A stretch of DNA of 64,000 nucleotides from an uncultured Muribaculaceae bacterium (GCA_910588065.1 CAJUPZ010000008.1:45747-109746), one strand, 5' to 3'; shown: positions 45,421 to 53,985, numbered from the stretch's first letter. The notes: generated by a model not told the origin, from the letters alone. Numbers and translations: made by a program.

Positions 45421-45529
45421 GAATGATGAATCTTACAATGGTTTATTAAAACTAACGCTCTGCAGGTCATTTCGGTTCTGCTTAACAATATTTATGCACC
45501 ATTTCACTATAGTTAAACCCGCCGGTGCG

Positions 45530-45537
45530 TAACTTTG
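45530..45537 (+). promoter_or_regulatory. -7 box immediately before a start codon
   Basis: TAACTTTG ends only 4 bp before the ATG of the TPR gene, so a transcript from it would be leaderless or nearly so. No good -33 element is visible. Confidence 0.5.
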
Positions 45538-45541
45538 CCGC

Positions 45542-46372
45542 ATGACACGTAAAATAATTTTGTTTCTGACACTCACACTGCCTTTCCTCACCTCTATAGC
45601 AGGCACTCTTGACGATGAAAGCGAGTATGTGAAAATGATGAGCGTGGCCGACAGCGCGATAGCACGCGGCGACTGGCAACTGGCTGAGAACTCCCTCCGC
45701 AAGGCTATCAAATCAGATCCGGCAAACCCGGCAAACCTGCTGATGCTCTCAAACATAGGCATGCTACAGTTTTACCAGGGGCGCGACTCCCTTGCTCTTG
45801 AAACCCTCAACGACGCCTGCAATATCGCACCGCGTGCCATTCCGGTGCTTGCAAACAGAGCCACCGTGCTCGAAGCCAACGGCCGCACCGAAGAAGCGCT
45901 CTGCGACTGCAACACTATCCTTGCCATTGACAGCACAAACGTAAAGGCGCGCACAATGAGGCTGACGGCCAATCTCCGTAAAAACGCATGGCAGAAAGCC
46001 GAAGCCGACCTCGACACCCTTGCCAGATATGCTCCCGACGATATTCTCACAAATATTGCCGCCGGCTCGCTTTACACAGCCACAGGCAGATATGCCGAAG
46101 CCATTTCCCCTCTCACAAAAGTCATTGAAGCGAATCCCCAGGCCGAGTACTACGCCGCCAGAGCATTCTGCCGCATTATGACCGAAAACCTCAACGACGC
46201 ATCGCAGGACATCGCTGAAGGTCTGAGAATCAACCCATTGGAGGGTGAGCTGTATCTATACAGAGCCATGCTCAACAAAAAGCGTTTTCGCGCTGAGGAA
46301 GCAAAGTCTGACGCCGAGAGAGCGATGCAGCTCGGCATTGCGCGCGAGCGTGCGCTGCCATTCACAAAGTAA
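45542..46372 (+). CDS. Secreted TPR-repeat protein
   Basis: A 276-residue protein with a signal peptide (MTRKIILFLTLTLPFLTSIA) and about six tetratricopeptide repeats from residue 35 to the end (for example AIARGDWQLAENSLRKAIKSDPANPANLL and YAEAISPLTKVIEANPQAEYYAARA). Likely a periplasmic scaffold. The signal peptide requires the start at 45542, which sits 4 bp downstream of a -7 box. Function unknown. Confidence 0.75.
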   Translation: MTRKIILFLTLTLPFLTSIAGTLDDESEYVKMMSVADSAIARGDWQLAENSLRKAIKSDPANPANLLMLSNIGMLQFYQGRDSLALETLNDACNIAPRAIPVLANRATVLEANGRTEEALCDCNTILAIDSTNVKARTMRLTANLRKNAWQKAEADLDTLARYAPDDILTNIAAGSLYTATGRYAEAISPLTKVIEANPQAEYYAARAFCRIMTENLNDASQDIAEGLRINPLEGELYLYRAMLNKKRFRAEEAKSDAERAMQLGIARERALPFTK

Positions 46373-46443
46373 TTGTTCAGCCCGCCGGACAGGGCACCGG
46401 AGAATACTGAACCTATAAGCCTGAAAATTTGTTAGTTAATAAA

Positions 46444-46474
46444 TTGGATAAATATAGAAAATGTCGTAACTTTG
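46444..46474 (+). promoter_or_regulatory. Promoter of the winged-helix gene
   Basis: TTG (46444-46446) and TAACTTTG (46467-46474), 20-bp spacer, 58 bp upstream of the start codon. Confidence 0.75.
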
Positions 46475-46532
46475 CAACGCACATAAGTTTATGGCACACC
46501 AAAACTATGTCTAACAAAATAATTTTAAAACA

Positions 46533-46742
46533 ATGAACACAGAGACTATCGGCACATGGGCTGGTCTTACATGGAATGCTCTCAACGAAGCTGACGTTCT
46601 TGGCATGAAACAGCTCAAAAAAATCACCAAGCTCAAAGAAAAAGAGATCTACGCAGCCCTCGGCTGGCTTGCACGCGAAGGCAAAGTGGCTTTCGACGAC
46701 TGCGAAGACGAAAAAGAGATTCTTGTTCGTCTCGTGCAGTAA
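46533..46742 (+). CDS. Small winged helix-turn-helix protein
   Basis: A 69-residue protein forming a single winged-helix domain (DUF2582/HTH type): GTWAGLTWNALNE, then QLKKITKLKEKEIYAALGWLAREGKVAF as helices 2-3 and the wing. Widespread in Bacteroidota as a stand-alone domain. Whether it binds DNA or acts as a protein adaptor is unknown. It has its own promoter and terminator, so it is monocistronic. Confidence 0.85.
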   Translation: MNTETIGTWAGLTWNALNEADVLGMKQLKKITKLKEKEIYAALGWLAREGKVAFDDCEDEKEILVRLVQ

Positions 46743-46789
46743 TGCATCCCCGCACGGCCACAGGCCGCATACACTTTCCACCTTTTACC

Positions 46790-46837
46790 GAGGGCGCGTC
46801 AAAAGCTGATATTTTGAAACGCCCTCTGATTTTTTTC
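46790..46837 (+). terminator. Terminator of the winged-helix gene
   Basis: Stem GAGGGCG (46790-46796) with CGCCCTC (46820-46826) extended by an inner TCAAAA/TTTTGA pairing, then an eight-T run (46830-46837). It ends 10 bp before the rsgA start. Confidence 0.85.
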
Positions 46838-46847
46838 CCACACAGCA

Positions 46848-47792
46848 ATGACCGGAACAGTTATTAAAAACACCGGCAGCTCATACGTTGTCAAGACCGA
46901 CAATGGCTCTGAACTGCAATGCAAAATCAAAGGAAACTTCCGCATCAAAGGCATCCGCACGACCAACCCCGTGGCTGTAGGAGACATTGTAGAGGTGAAA
47001 CCTAACGACAACGGCGACTCATACATCACCGCGATAACCCCCCGGCGCAACTACATCATTCGCCGGGCAAGCAACCTCAGCAAGGAGGCCCACATCATCG
47101 CCGCAAACATCGACGCCGTGTGTCTGATAGCCACGCTGTTCCATCCGGTCACCTCAACAACTTTCATCGACAGATTTCTCGCTACAGCCGAGGCTTATAA
47201 TGTGCCTGCGACACTTGTCATCAACAAGGCCGACCTGTGCGAGGGCGATGAGGAGCGCACCGAATATCTCGATGCGGTGACATATCTCTACCGCTCGATC
47301 GGCTACAATGTTGTGCACACCTCAGCCGAAACAGGCATGGGAGTGGATGAGCTGAGGCAGCTGCTCGCCGGAAAAACAACCCTTCTGTCAGGCAACAGCG
47401 GCGTGGGCAAAACCTCGCTCATAAACCGCCTTATACCCGGACTCGACCTGCGCACTGCCGCAATCAGCACTGTGCACGACACCGGCATGCACACAACAAC
47501 ATTCTCCGAAATGTTCGAGCTCCCGGCTCCCGGAGGCCGGATTATCGACACCCCCGGAGTGAAAGGATTCGGGACAGTAGACATGGACCGCACCGAGATA
47601 GCCCACTATTTCCCGGAAATATTCGCCACATCCGCCGGCTGCAAATACAACAACTGCTCCCACACCCACGAACCCGGCTGCGCAGTGCGTCAGGCAGTGA
47701 ATGACCACACCATCGCCGCCAGCCGCTACTCCTCCTATCTCAGCATCCTTGAGGATATCGGCTCAAACGACAAGTATCGCAAGCCGTTCTGA
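46848..47792 (+). CDS. rsgA: Ribosome biogenesis GTPase RsgA
   Basis: Circularly permuted GTPase that checks 30S subunit maturation. At 314 residues it is typical. An N-terminal OB fold (about 1-75) is followed by the permuted G motifs: NKAD (G4, about 124-127), GNSGVGKTS (G1, about 181-189), DTPG (G3, about 227-230). The zinc-binding Cys-x(5)-Cys-x-His-x(5)-Cys arrangement is seen in CKYNNCSHTHEPGC. No dedicated promoter was recognised in the 10 bp after the upstream terminator, so it may start inside that region or depend on read-through. Confidence 0.96.
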   Translation: MTGTVIKNTGSSYVVKTDNGSELQCKIKGNFRIKGIRTTNPVAVGDIVEVKPNDNGDSYITAITPRRNYIIRRASNLSKEAHIIAANIDAVCLIATLFHPVTSTTFIDRFLATAEAYNVPATLVINKADLCEGDEERTEYLDAVTYLYRSIGYNVVHTSAETGMGVDELRQLLAGKTTLLSGNSGVGKTSLINRLIPGLDLRTAAISTVHDTGMHTTTFSEMFELPAPGGRIIDTPGVKGFGTVDMDRTEIAHYFPEIFATSAGCKYNNCSHTHEPGCAVRQAVNDHTIAASRYSSYLSILEDIGSNDKYRKPF

Positions 47793-47809
47793 CCCGACCA
47801 TATATCATC

Positions 47810-47860
47810 AAAAAAATCGGGAGCACACTCACCACTGAGTCCATGCTCCCGACGCTTTTT
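47810..47860. terminator. Bidirectional terminator between rsgA and the YeaQ-like pair
   Basis: Stem TCGGGAGCA (47817-47825) with TGCTCCCGA (47844-47852), with an A-run before and a T-run after, so it can work on both strands between the convergent genes. Confidence 0.88.
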
Positions 47861-47884
47861 CATATATCAGGGTATCCGTAAGAA

Positions 47885-48175
47885 TTATTCCTCGCCATCC
47901 TGCGGCTTGCGCCCGAAAATAAAATACAGACACCACAGCACAATAGCCGCCACAACTGCCGCGCCTACCAGTGAAATTGTCTGTCCATAGTCATTCTGGC
48001 CAAACCAGCGGATGAAAGCATATCCGCCGCCGACAGCAGAGAGAATCCCGACACAGAGCGCTGCAAACACAGGCACCCCGCGGTTATAGAGCAGCTTGCC
48101 GGCCATATATCCGGCAATTATCCCTATCAGGGCCCACACCAGCCAGGTGCTTGCTCCTATGGCACACAGTATCAT
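47885..48175 (-). CDS. Small membrane protein, GlsB/YeaQ/YmgE-like
   Basis: A 96-residue protein with three predicted membrane helices and glycine-rich segments (IGIIAGYMAGKLLYNRG, GILSAVGGGYAFIRWFG), similar in pattern to transglycosylase-associated GlsB/YeaQ proteins. Stress-related roles are proposed for the family, but the function is not settled. Its start overlaps the stop of the 57-residue gene upstream by 4 bp, so the two are coupled. Confidence 0.7.
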   Translation of the reverse strand: MILCAIGASTWLVWALIGIIAGYMAGKLLYNRGVPVFAALCVGILSAVGGGYAFIRWFGQNDYGQTISLVGAAVVAAIVLWCLYFIFGRKPQDGEE

Positions 48176-48345
48176 GGCACAAGGAGCATCGCCGCTCCTT
48201 TGACGGCGGGATACACTACCGCATTGACATCAGTGTTGCCGGTGAAGTCTGCCACAGTGAGCCATACTATCAGTAAAGCGATGAGAACAAGCACACCTAT
48301 AATCAGCCATGCGCTCGTTTTGGGTTTCTTGTCATATTTTTCCAT
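48172..48345 (-). CDS. 57-residue single-span membrane protein
   Basis: A short gene: MEKYDKKPKTSAWLIIGVLV is followed by the rest of one membrane helix (about residues 12-32) and a C-terminal tail ending AAMLLVP. It overlaps the YeaQ-like gene by 4 bp (ATGA), which supports real translation. It is the last chromosomal-type gene before the AT-rich element. Function unknown. Confidence 0.6.
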   Translation of the reverse strand: MEKYDKKPKTSAWLIIGVLVLIALLIVWLTVADFTGNTDVNAVVYPAVKGAAMLLVP

Positions 48346-48401
48346 ATCAGGTTATGATTTTAGTTAATTCTGTTTACTCTTTCAACGCCTGAACCCCCGA
48401 A

Positions 48402-48411
48402 TATGTTTTAT
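48402..48411 (+). other. Candidate left attachment core
   Basis: TATGTTTTAT, repeated at 59546-59555 just after the capsid gene. Ten bases in AT-rich DNA could match by chance; flanking bases do not extend the repeat. Confidence 0.3.
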
Positions 48412-48510
48412 TCTGCGTATGTCAAAACCCTCTAAAGAGTGCAATAAAAATGCTAATAATCAAGGACTTATAATTTTCTTGAAAAGCCTTGAAAATTCCG
48501 TGAAAACCGT

Positions 48511-48543
48511 AACCACAAATTCTAACCACAATTTTCAACCACA
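48511..48543 (+). repeat. Three AACCACA repeats, possible integrase arm sites
   Basis: AACCACA at 48511, 48524 and 48537, exactly 13 bp apart, between the left end of the element and the conserved part of the integrase. Their position suggests arm-type binding sites for the integrase or an excision factor (inference). Confidence 0.5.
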
Positions 48544-48568
48544 CTTTTTTATAGGCTCAGGGGTAACA

Positions 48569-50398
48569 GTGAACTTCAACCTGAGGAGGCCAAAGGTGAA
48601 ATCTCACCCTGCTGCTATATACGCCATTATTAGACTTTTTGGCCAACAGAAGAAAATCAACACATACACCAAAATATATGAGAGGGATTGGGATATGAGG
48701 CGGCAAAGATGTTACATTCATGCAGGGCTAACAGCAGAAGAGCGACTACAAAATTTGACCACAAACAGGCTTTTAGATGAAATTACGTTTGCAATAATGG
48801 AAAAAGCGTGTTATCTTTGCGGCGAAAATCAGACAGGGGAAAACGCAAAACCTGTGCCGTCTGATACAACATTAATCCAAAAGCCTAAACAAATGATTAA
48901 AAGAAAAACTACCCCCACGAAAACCTCTACAACTAAATCAAAAGTTAACTCTAAACACAACCTAAAAACATTAAGCGAGAAGTATGTTAGCGAGTTTTTT
49001 GACTCCAAATTACAGAGTTTAGAAAACAAGCTAAAAGTTGCACAAGATGAAAAAGAACAAGAGATTATAAAGTTTGAAATAGGATATAAACGACAGCAAA
49101 GAAGTGGTAAAATTTACCAACTGAAAAAATTTTTAGATTGGGTAGAAAAGGATAATGGCTCTATAGATATAACCAAGCTAAAGGATGGATTCTTAGGGCG
49201 ATACCAACAGTACTACAGAGAATCTACTGATATTGCTGATAGCTCAATAGATACCTATATATTACAGACTAAGGCGTTTTTTAATTGGATGAATGAGAAT
49301 GGCCACCTGCCTAAGCCTATAGAACAGTATAAGTTGGAAAAAGTAAAACTACTGAAACCAAAACTAACTTCTGAGGAAAAAACAGAGCAATATTCACCCC
49401 TCACAGAAGAGCAAATAATGAAGTTCCGTATAGTTAACTGTGAGGATGAGCAAAAAGAATTTTACAAGAATATATTTGTACTCATGTGTTGGTGTGGTTT
49501 TAGAAAATCTGACATACCTAATATATTAAAGGGTGATTTGTTAACTGATAGCGGTAAAACCTTTGTAACTTTTACCACACAAAAAACAGGCGTAGAATGT
49601 ATTGTGCCATTAGATATATACTATCCTGAGGCGCTTGCACTATATAAAAAGTGTAAGGAGTATTTTGACAAACACCACTATAATATTTTTTCAGATATAA
49701 AACGGTTAAGAGATTGTATCAGAGATGTAGCAGAAGATGCAGGACTAACAGAGGAGGTTAAGCAATACACCATTAAAAACGGCATCAAGACCCCTAAGTT
49801 AGTGAGATTATGTGATATGCTTCACCCTCACCAAGGCCGCCACACCTTTGTTACTAACCTATGCCTGAAAGGAGTTCCTATGGAAACAATAATAAACTAC
49901 ACAGGCCACACAGATGAAAAAATGATTAAGCAGGTATATAAAAACGTTACTCCCCTACAACAAAGAGGCATAGCCATTAAACAGACCTTAAAGAGTGCAA
50001 CAACCTTAGGACTGATAGATAACACTACCTCTAAAGTACAATCTACCCCTGCACCTGTTAGACCTGTTACAACACTGAAAAGAGCAGAGGGATGGAGAAT
50101 ATTTTTTAGAGAGGTGTTTTCAGGCTTAGATGGCTGTAATTTATCTTTGCGTGACCTATGGCAGGGTATTTGCTTGGATTGGGTTGTAAAGAATCTTAGT
50201 GATGAGTACGGCTTAGCCATGATAGAGTTTATTATTAAGGAGTATGAGTTATTACAGGCTGATAAGGTTGAAGAGTTGAGAGATATATTCAGCGACATAT
50301 TAGGCAAGCAAATAACTCTGACAGATATTGATGAGGCTAAGCAAAATAATGAGATAGTGAAATATGAGATGCAGAGATTAAAATTACAGGCCAAATAA
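48569..50398 (+). CDS. Tyrosine recombinase (integrase) of the satellite element
   Basis: A site-specific recombinase of about 609 residues from the GTG at 48569. The frame is open from an ATG at 48419, but that extra 50-residue part looks non-protein-like and carries the AACCACA repeats, so the shorter form is favoured. An N-terminal arm-binding region (VNFNLRRPKVKSHPAAIYAII), a SAM-like core-binding domain and the catalytic domain follow. Active-site residues: Arg in CWCGFRKSD, His-x-x-Arg in HPHQGRHTF, GHTDE, and Tyr in KQVYKN. The C-terminal 110 residues beyond the catalytic domain (GWRIFFREVF and onward) are an unusual extension of unknown role. It ends at a bidirectional terminator. Confidence 0.88.
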   Translation: MNFNLRRPKVKSHPAAIYAIIRLFGQQKKINTYTKIYERDWDMRRQRCYIHAGLTAEERLQNLTTNRLLDEITFAIMEKACYLCGENQTGENAKPVPSDTTLIQKPKQMIKRKTTPTKTSTTKSKVNSKHNLKTLSEKYVSEFFDSKLQSLENKLKVAQDEKEQEIIKFEIGYKRQQRSGKIYQLKKFLDWVEKDNGSIDITKLKDGFLGRYQQYYRESTDIADSSIDTYILQTKAFFNWMNENGHLPKPIEQYKLEKVKLLKPKLTSEEKTEQYSPLTEEQIMKFRIVNCEDEQKEFYKNIFVLMCWCGFRKSDIPNILKGDLLTDSGKTFVTFTTQKTGVECIVPLDIYYPEALALYKKCKEYFDKHHYNIFSDIKRLRDCIRDVAEDAGLTEEVKQYTIKNGIKTPKLVRLCDMLHPHQGRHTFVTNLCLKGVPMETIINYTGHTDEKMIKQVYKNVTPLQQRGIAIKQTLKSATTLGLIDNTTSKVQSTPAPVRPVTTLKRAEGWRIFFREVFSGLDGCNLSLRDLWQGICLDWVVKNLSDEYGLAMIEFIIKEYELLQADKVEELRDIFSDILGKQITLTDIDEAKQNNEIVKYEMQRLKLQAK

Positions 50399-50513
50399 AA
50401 GTGATTGGTTTTTCCGTACTGTTATAGCAGTTGTTGTTCTTTAACTTTATCTTCTTTCTTTTTATAATTATAATAAGATAGATATAATAATATAATATAC
50501 TATCAAGCAAAAT

Positions 50514-50550
50514 AAAATAGCCCTACTTACAAGGTAGGGCTATTTTTCTA
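50514..50550. terminator. Bidirectional terminator between integrase and HNH gene
   Basis: A 13-bp perfect stem (50514-50526 with 50534-50546), 7-nt loop, flanked by A and T tracts; it sits between convergent genes. Confidence 0.9.
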
Positions 50551-50551
50551 T

Positions 50552-50875
50552 TTAGGGGTTATTCCTGAGTTGTTGGTGAATCTTATGGTGGCATTCTTGG
50601 CAGAGGCCTAAAAGGTTATCAGGGTTATAGGCTAATTCTTGCATCTCTTCTATATTCTGCCCTGTTAGGATGGGCTTGACGTGGTGAACTTCCTGAGCCG
50701 CCGTTATTCTCCCCTCCTTATAGCAGTTTTCACAGAGGGGATGGGCGGTGATATGAGCGAGCCTTAAATTCCGCCATAGAGATGAGTTATAAATTTTAGA
50801 GGCGTCAATATTTCTCCCTGTTTTCCTGTAAGGGGTATCAGGTTTCTTTTTAGTGGGTCTGTTTATTGTTGGCAT
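50552..50875 (-). CDS. HNH endonuclease
   Basis: A 107-residue protein with a basic N-terminus (MPTINRPTKKKPDTPYRK) and an HNH/His-Me nuclease domain. CENC and CQEC form the zinc-knuckle cysteines, VHHVKPI holds the catalytic His pair, and NPDNLLGLCQECHHKIH completes the ββα-metal motif. In HK97-type phages and cf-PICIs, HNH proteins of this size cooperate with TerS/TerL in genome packaging. Here it is on the opposite strand and far from terS, next to the integrase, so its timing may differ. Confidence 0.9.
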   Translation of the reverse strand: MPTINRPTKKKPDTPYRKTGRNIDASKIYNSSLWRNLRLAHITAHPLCENCYKEGRITAAQEVHHVKPILTGQNIEEMQELAYNPDNLLGLCQECHHKIHQQLRNNP

Positions 50876-51168
50876 ATTCTTTTTTTTAGATAAGGTTTAC
50901 AGGTATATCAGGAAGTTGAAATATAGTGTTTTGCGCCTGAGATGGAGTTAAGAGCCTAATTTGTGATAAAAAATATAAGGGTGGGTTATTTTCCACTTAT
51001 TCAGGGGGAAATTGGCTTAAAAAGAGGGGTAAATATCAGAAACAACCCACTTTATTTGTTAAGAACTGTTAATAAGCCTTATAAGTGAAATAAAGTCTAA
51101 AAACGCTTATTTTGCGGTTATGATGGGGTTAAAATCCTTATATCTGAAATCTAAAAACATAAAATATT
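50876..51168. other. Divergent intergenic region of the satellite
   Basis: About 290 bp between the leftward HNH gene and the rightward operon. It should hold divergent promoters. An imperfect inverted pair (GTGGGTT / AACCCAC) surrounds a 50-60-bp AT-rich centre. I found no convincing consensus promoter, repressor gene or clear iterons. An origin or regulator-binding site is possible. Confidence 0.4.
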
Positions 51169-51375
51169 ATGAGAAACAAAATTGCAGCCTATTTCAGGAA
51201 AATTAATTGGGTGGAGCTAATTTTAGTTATTGCTGCCTTGGTGGTTTCATTGGTAGTTGTATATCCAGCTCTAACACCACTATCACACGGAATTTTATTT
51301 ATTATCCGTGCTTTTTGTCTGACTACTCTAATTTCAGCTATTCAGGCTATTTATAATTACTTTAAAAACCTTTGA
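51169..51375 (+). CDS. Small two-helix membrane protein of the satellite
   Basis: A 68-residue protein, MRNKIAAYFRKINWVELILV, then two predicted membrane helices (about 15-33 and 40-60). It is the first gene of the rightward operon. No signal peptide cleavage site, no known motif. It could act in superinfection exclusion or lysis timing, but nothing in the sequence shows this. Confidence 0.55.
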   Translation: MRNKIAAYFRKINWVELILVIAALVVSLVVVYPALTPLSHGILFIIRAFCLTTLISAIQAIYNYFKNL

Positions 51376-51379
51376 TATT

Positions 51380-51934
51380 ATGAAAATGCAGGCTTATAAG
51401 GGGGTTAAATCTGAGGACTACCCAATTATAAATGAAGATGCAGGAAGATTTGTTACCTGTAAACTACTAACAGATTATTATGAGAGAATAGGGGTTAATA
51501 ATTTCTCTATCACTCCAACAATTGAACAATACGCATATATAGACTTGGTTAATGAAATAGATTATCAAGGAAAGAAGTTAAAGTATAGTATTGAGGTAAA
51601 ACAGAGATATAAAACAGAGGAGCAAATATTGAAATATCCAACAGCAGAATTAAAAGTAGATAAATATAACAGGATGCTTCAATACTCCACAGAAATAAAT
51701 TCTACAGGTTTATTATACATTGTTCTCCAAAATAAATCCACAGCCTATATTTATAACCTATCTAATATTAATATGGATAGTTTGCAGGTGATGAATTGGA
51801 GAATACCTACTAAGAATTATGGAAAAAGTTATTATAAGGATTACCCTACCTATCTAATACCCTATAATTTAGCATCACAGAAAATTGATATAACTAAATA
51901 CTTTACAGAATATGATGAGCGAGGAAACAATTAA
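51380..51934 (+). CDS. Hypothetical, possible PD-(D/E)XK-type fold
   Basis: A 184-residue soluble protein. The segment YIDLVNEIDYQGKKLKYSIEVKQRYKTEEQ has an Asp, a spacer and a Glu-Val-Lys ending a hydrophobic strand, as in PD-(D/E)XK nucleases, followed by a helix. The C-terminal half (LLYIVLQNKSTAYIYNLSN) looks like the next strands. A resolvase- or restriction-like nuclease is a reasonable guess only. It begins 4 bp after the small membrane-protein gene. Confidence 0.6.
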   Translation: MKMQAYKGVKSEDYPIINEDAGRFVTCKLLTDYYERIGVNNFSITPTIEQYAYIDLVNEIDYQGKKLKYSIEVKQRYKTEEQILKYPTAELKVDKYNRMLQYSTEINSTGLLYIVLQNKSTAYIYNLSNINMDSLQVMNWRIPTKNYGKSYYKDYPTYLIPYNLASQKIDITKYFTEYDERGNN

Positions 51935-52028
51935 CGCAATTATTAGCTATCTGATGCAGCAGCCCTATAGAGAGGTTGTTGGATTATTGATGAAAATTAA
52001 GGAAGAACTTGAAAAGAAGCAAGATTAA
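51912..52028 (+). CDS. 38-residue helical ORF of the satellite
   Basis: A short gene overlapping the 3' end of the preceding one by 23 bp: MMSEETINAIISYLMQQPYR, then a Lys/Glu-rich helix ending EELEKKQD. The overlap in another frame and the helical amphipathic pattern support translation, but the evidence is limited. A second ATG lies at 51915. Confidence 0.4.
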   Translation: MMSEETINAIISYLMQQPYREVVGLLMKIKEELEKKQD

Positions 52029-52126
52029 AGAAAAATTGAAATTATAAGTTTATTGGCTCAGGTGGTTTGGGAAAATAGCCTGATGCACCCTTTTTAAAAA
52101 CGTAACTTAAACAAATAAATAGAATT

Positions 52127-52264
52127 ATGTTTACACATTTGCCCACTGGGAAAGAATTTGAAAACAGAAAACAGGCCAAATTATATTACGGCCACGCCAA
52201 ATATAACAAAATGGTGAAGAATGGGGAATTTTCAAGACACCAAGAACCCCAAAAAGAAAAATAA
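52127..52264 (+). CDS. 45-residue basic ORF of the satellite
   Basis: A short basic polypeptide, MFTHLPTGKEFENRKQAKLY followed by YGHAKYNKMVKNGEF and a polar tail, 23 bp upstream of the primase-like gene. Positively charged and compact, so possibly nucleic-acid binding. No family recognised. Confidence 0.45.
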   Translation: MFTHLPTGKEFENRKQAKLYYGHAKYNKMVKNGEFSRHQEPQKEK

Positions 52265-52287
52265 TAACTAAATAAAAAATAACTATT

Positions 52288-53985
52288 ATGCAATCTAATA
52301 TAAACTATAAAATTAGGGTTTCAATCAGTAAAGAAGCCTATCAGAGCAAAGATATAGCCAATGCAGTTATAGGAAGCTCAAATAATGAAAAGAATAAAGA
52401 GATTAAGAGGGCTAATGGTATAACTTCAAAAATCTGTTTTAAAGAGGAGGAGTTAAGTGTATCAGAATTTGCAGAAAAGATTACCTCAGGCCACACTTTT
52501 TGCAATCTCTTTAGTGGTTTTCCTGATGCAGAGGGAATGACTACATACAGGAGAAAAGATGGCTATTTCACATTATCTGCAAAGTGTGATAGATTCTTTG
52601 TGGGTGCTCAGATGGTTTGTGTTGATATAGATAAAACCTCATACACATCTATTGCATCTTTTATTGATTCACTTCTCTATACTCCTACCATTTACCATAC
52701 CTCATTCAGTAATATGACCTATAGAGAGGATGGTACTTGCAAAGGTCTTAGATTCAGGCTCATTTATGTATTTGATTCTCTGATTACAACCAAGGAGGAA
52801 TTTAAATCTATCACTGAATCACTCTTTGAGGATATTGAAAAGATGACAGGTGAGGAGATTGAGGATAAGTGCAGCTCTCGCCCAAGTCAATATTTTAATG
52901 GTACTTGTAAAACTAACCCCGCCCTGAATGTTGAGTATGGTGTTAGTGGTTATATTTACAGTAAAGAGGAGATTGGTTATAAAGAGGTAGAAACAGAGGT
53001 AGAATCAGGCATAGAGCAGGATGTAACCCCCATAGAACCCTCAAAATATCTCCTCAGAAATATAGCAGAAATGGACTTTGATTCATTTATGAGTATCAAC
53101 AAGCATAGATTTAAATATACCTATAGACCTGAGAAAAGTGAGTGGATTGATGGAAAATGGCAAAAGATAGATGATAATTATTTTAGCTTATATTACAACG
53201 TCAACACTCTTAAGGATGGAGAAAACAGGAGGAAGAGGATATTTCAAAGAATGTGCCTCAGGAGAATTATTAACCCTGAAATTAAGATAGATGATTTAGT
53301 TTATTGTGCTTGGGTTGATATAAATACTTTCTGTGATAACTCTGATGGCGTTTTTGATACTGAATATCTGAAAAGAAATGCCACTAATGCTTATTCTCTG
53401 ACCATTGAAGAAATAGAGCAGAGATATAGTGACAATATTAACTATCTCAAAAGCAAAGCCCCTAAAAGAGGAATAATCTATAAGACAGGTTTAACCGTTG
53501 GGGAGAGGGATAAATTAGCCTCTGAAATATTAGAGGGTTTAATCAAGGAGAACTATGACCCTGAATTAAATGTAAAAGAAAACCTCAAACAATTACAGGA
53601 CTCAGGAATAAAAGTAAGTAGAGCCTATCTTTATAAGTTCTGTAAAAGATTCAGCCTCGCCACTTCGCCCAATAAGCTCAGTGACTCAGATTTACTTAAA
53701 CTCTATAACCCTGAATTAAGCCTAAGAAAAAACATGGTTTATATTGAGGAGAATTTTGGATTTAAAGTAAAGAAGTGTCAATTAGAGAAAATCGCCAAGA
53801 TAGTTAGTAATAAAGAATATAAGAATATAGATATAACTAATAAGAATAATAAAGAGAAAGAAGATAAAGTAAGAACAACAACATTCTATCATAGGGTAGA
53901 CAAAATAGACAGTTTTAAATCTCCTTTTTCTCTAATTGACAGCAACAAATTTAAACCTCAATTCAATTATGGTATATCAGGGTAG
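52288..53985 (+). CDS. Primase-like replication protein (AEP-type motifs)
   Basis: A 565-residue protein. Residues about 60-230 contain the pattern of archaeo-eukaryotic primase (prim-pol) or VirE-N/BT4734-like domains: AQMVCVDIDKTSYTS (Asp-x-Asp), PTIYHTSFSN (His of the sxH motif) and FRLIYVFDS (third acidic motif). The C-terminal part has helical repeats with two similar blocks, ENYDPELNVKENLKQL and YNPELSLRKNMVYIEENFG, that look like tandem HTH-like units. No helicase P-loop was seen. It probably starts element replication (inference). The 3' end overlaps the methylase gene by 17 bp. Confidence 0.65.
   Translation: MQSNINYKIRVSISKEAYQSKDIANAVIGSSNNEKNKEIKRANGITSKICFKEEELSVSEFAEKITSGHTFCNLFSGFPDAEGMTTYRRKDGYFTLSAKCDRFFVGAQMVCVDIDKTSYTSIASFIDSLLYTPTIYHTSFSNMTYREDGTCKGLRFRLIYVFDSLITTKEEFKSITESLFEDIEKMTGEEIEDKCSSRPSQYFNGTCKTNPALNVEYGVSGYIYSKEEIGYKEVETEVESGIEQDVTPIEPSKYLLRNIAEMDFDSFMSINKHRFKYTYRPEKSEWIDGKWQKIDDNYFSLYYNVNTLKDGENRRKRIFQRMCLRRIINPEIKIDDLVYCAWVDINTFCDNSDGVFDTEYLKRNATNAYSLTIEEIEQRYSDNINYLKSKAPKRGIIYKTGLTVGERDKLASEILEGLIKENYDPELNVKENLKQLQDSGIKVSRAYLYKFCKRFSLATSPNKLSDSDLLKLYNPELSLRKNMVYIEENFGFKVKKCQLEKIAKIVSNKEYKNIDITNKNNKEKEDKVRTTTFYHRVDKIDSFKSPFSLIDSNKFKPQFNYGISG

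Noticed and set aside
48419..48568. N-terminal 50 codons of the first integrase
   Set aside because: The sequence looks unlike an integrase N-terminus and contains three regularly spaced repeats; translation from the GTG at 48569 is favoured, though not proven.
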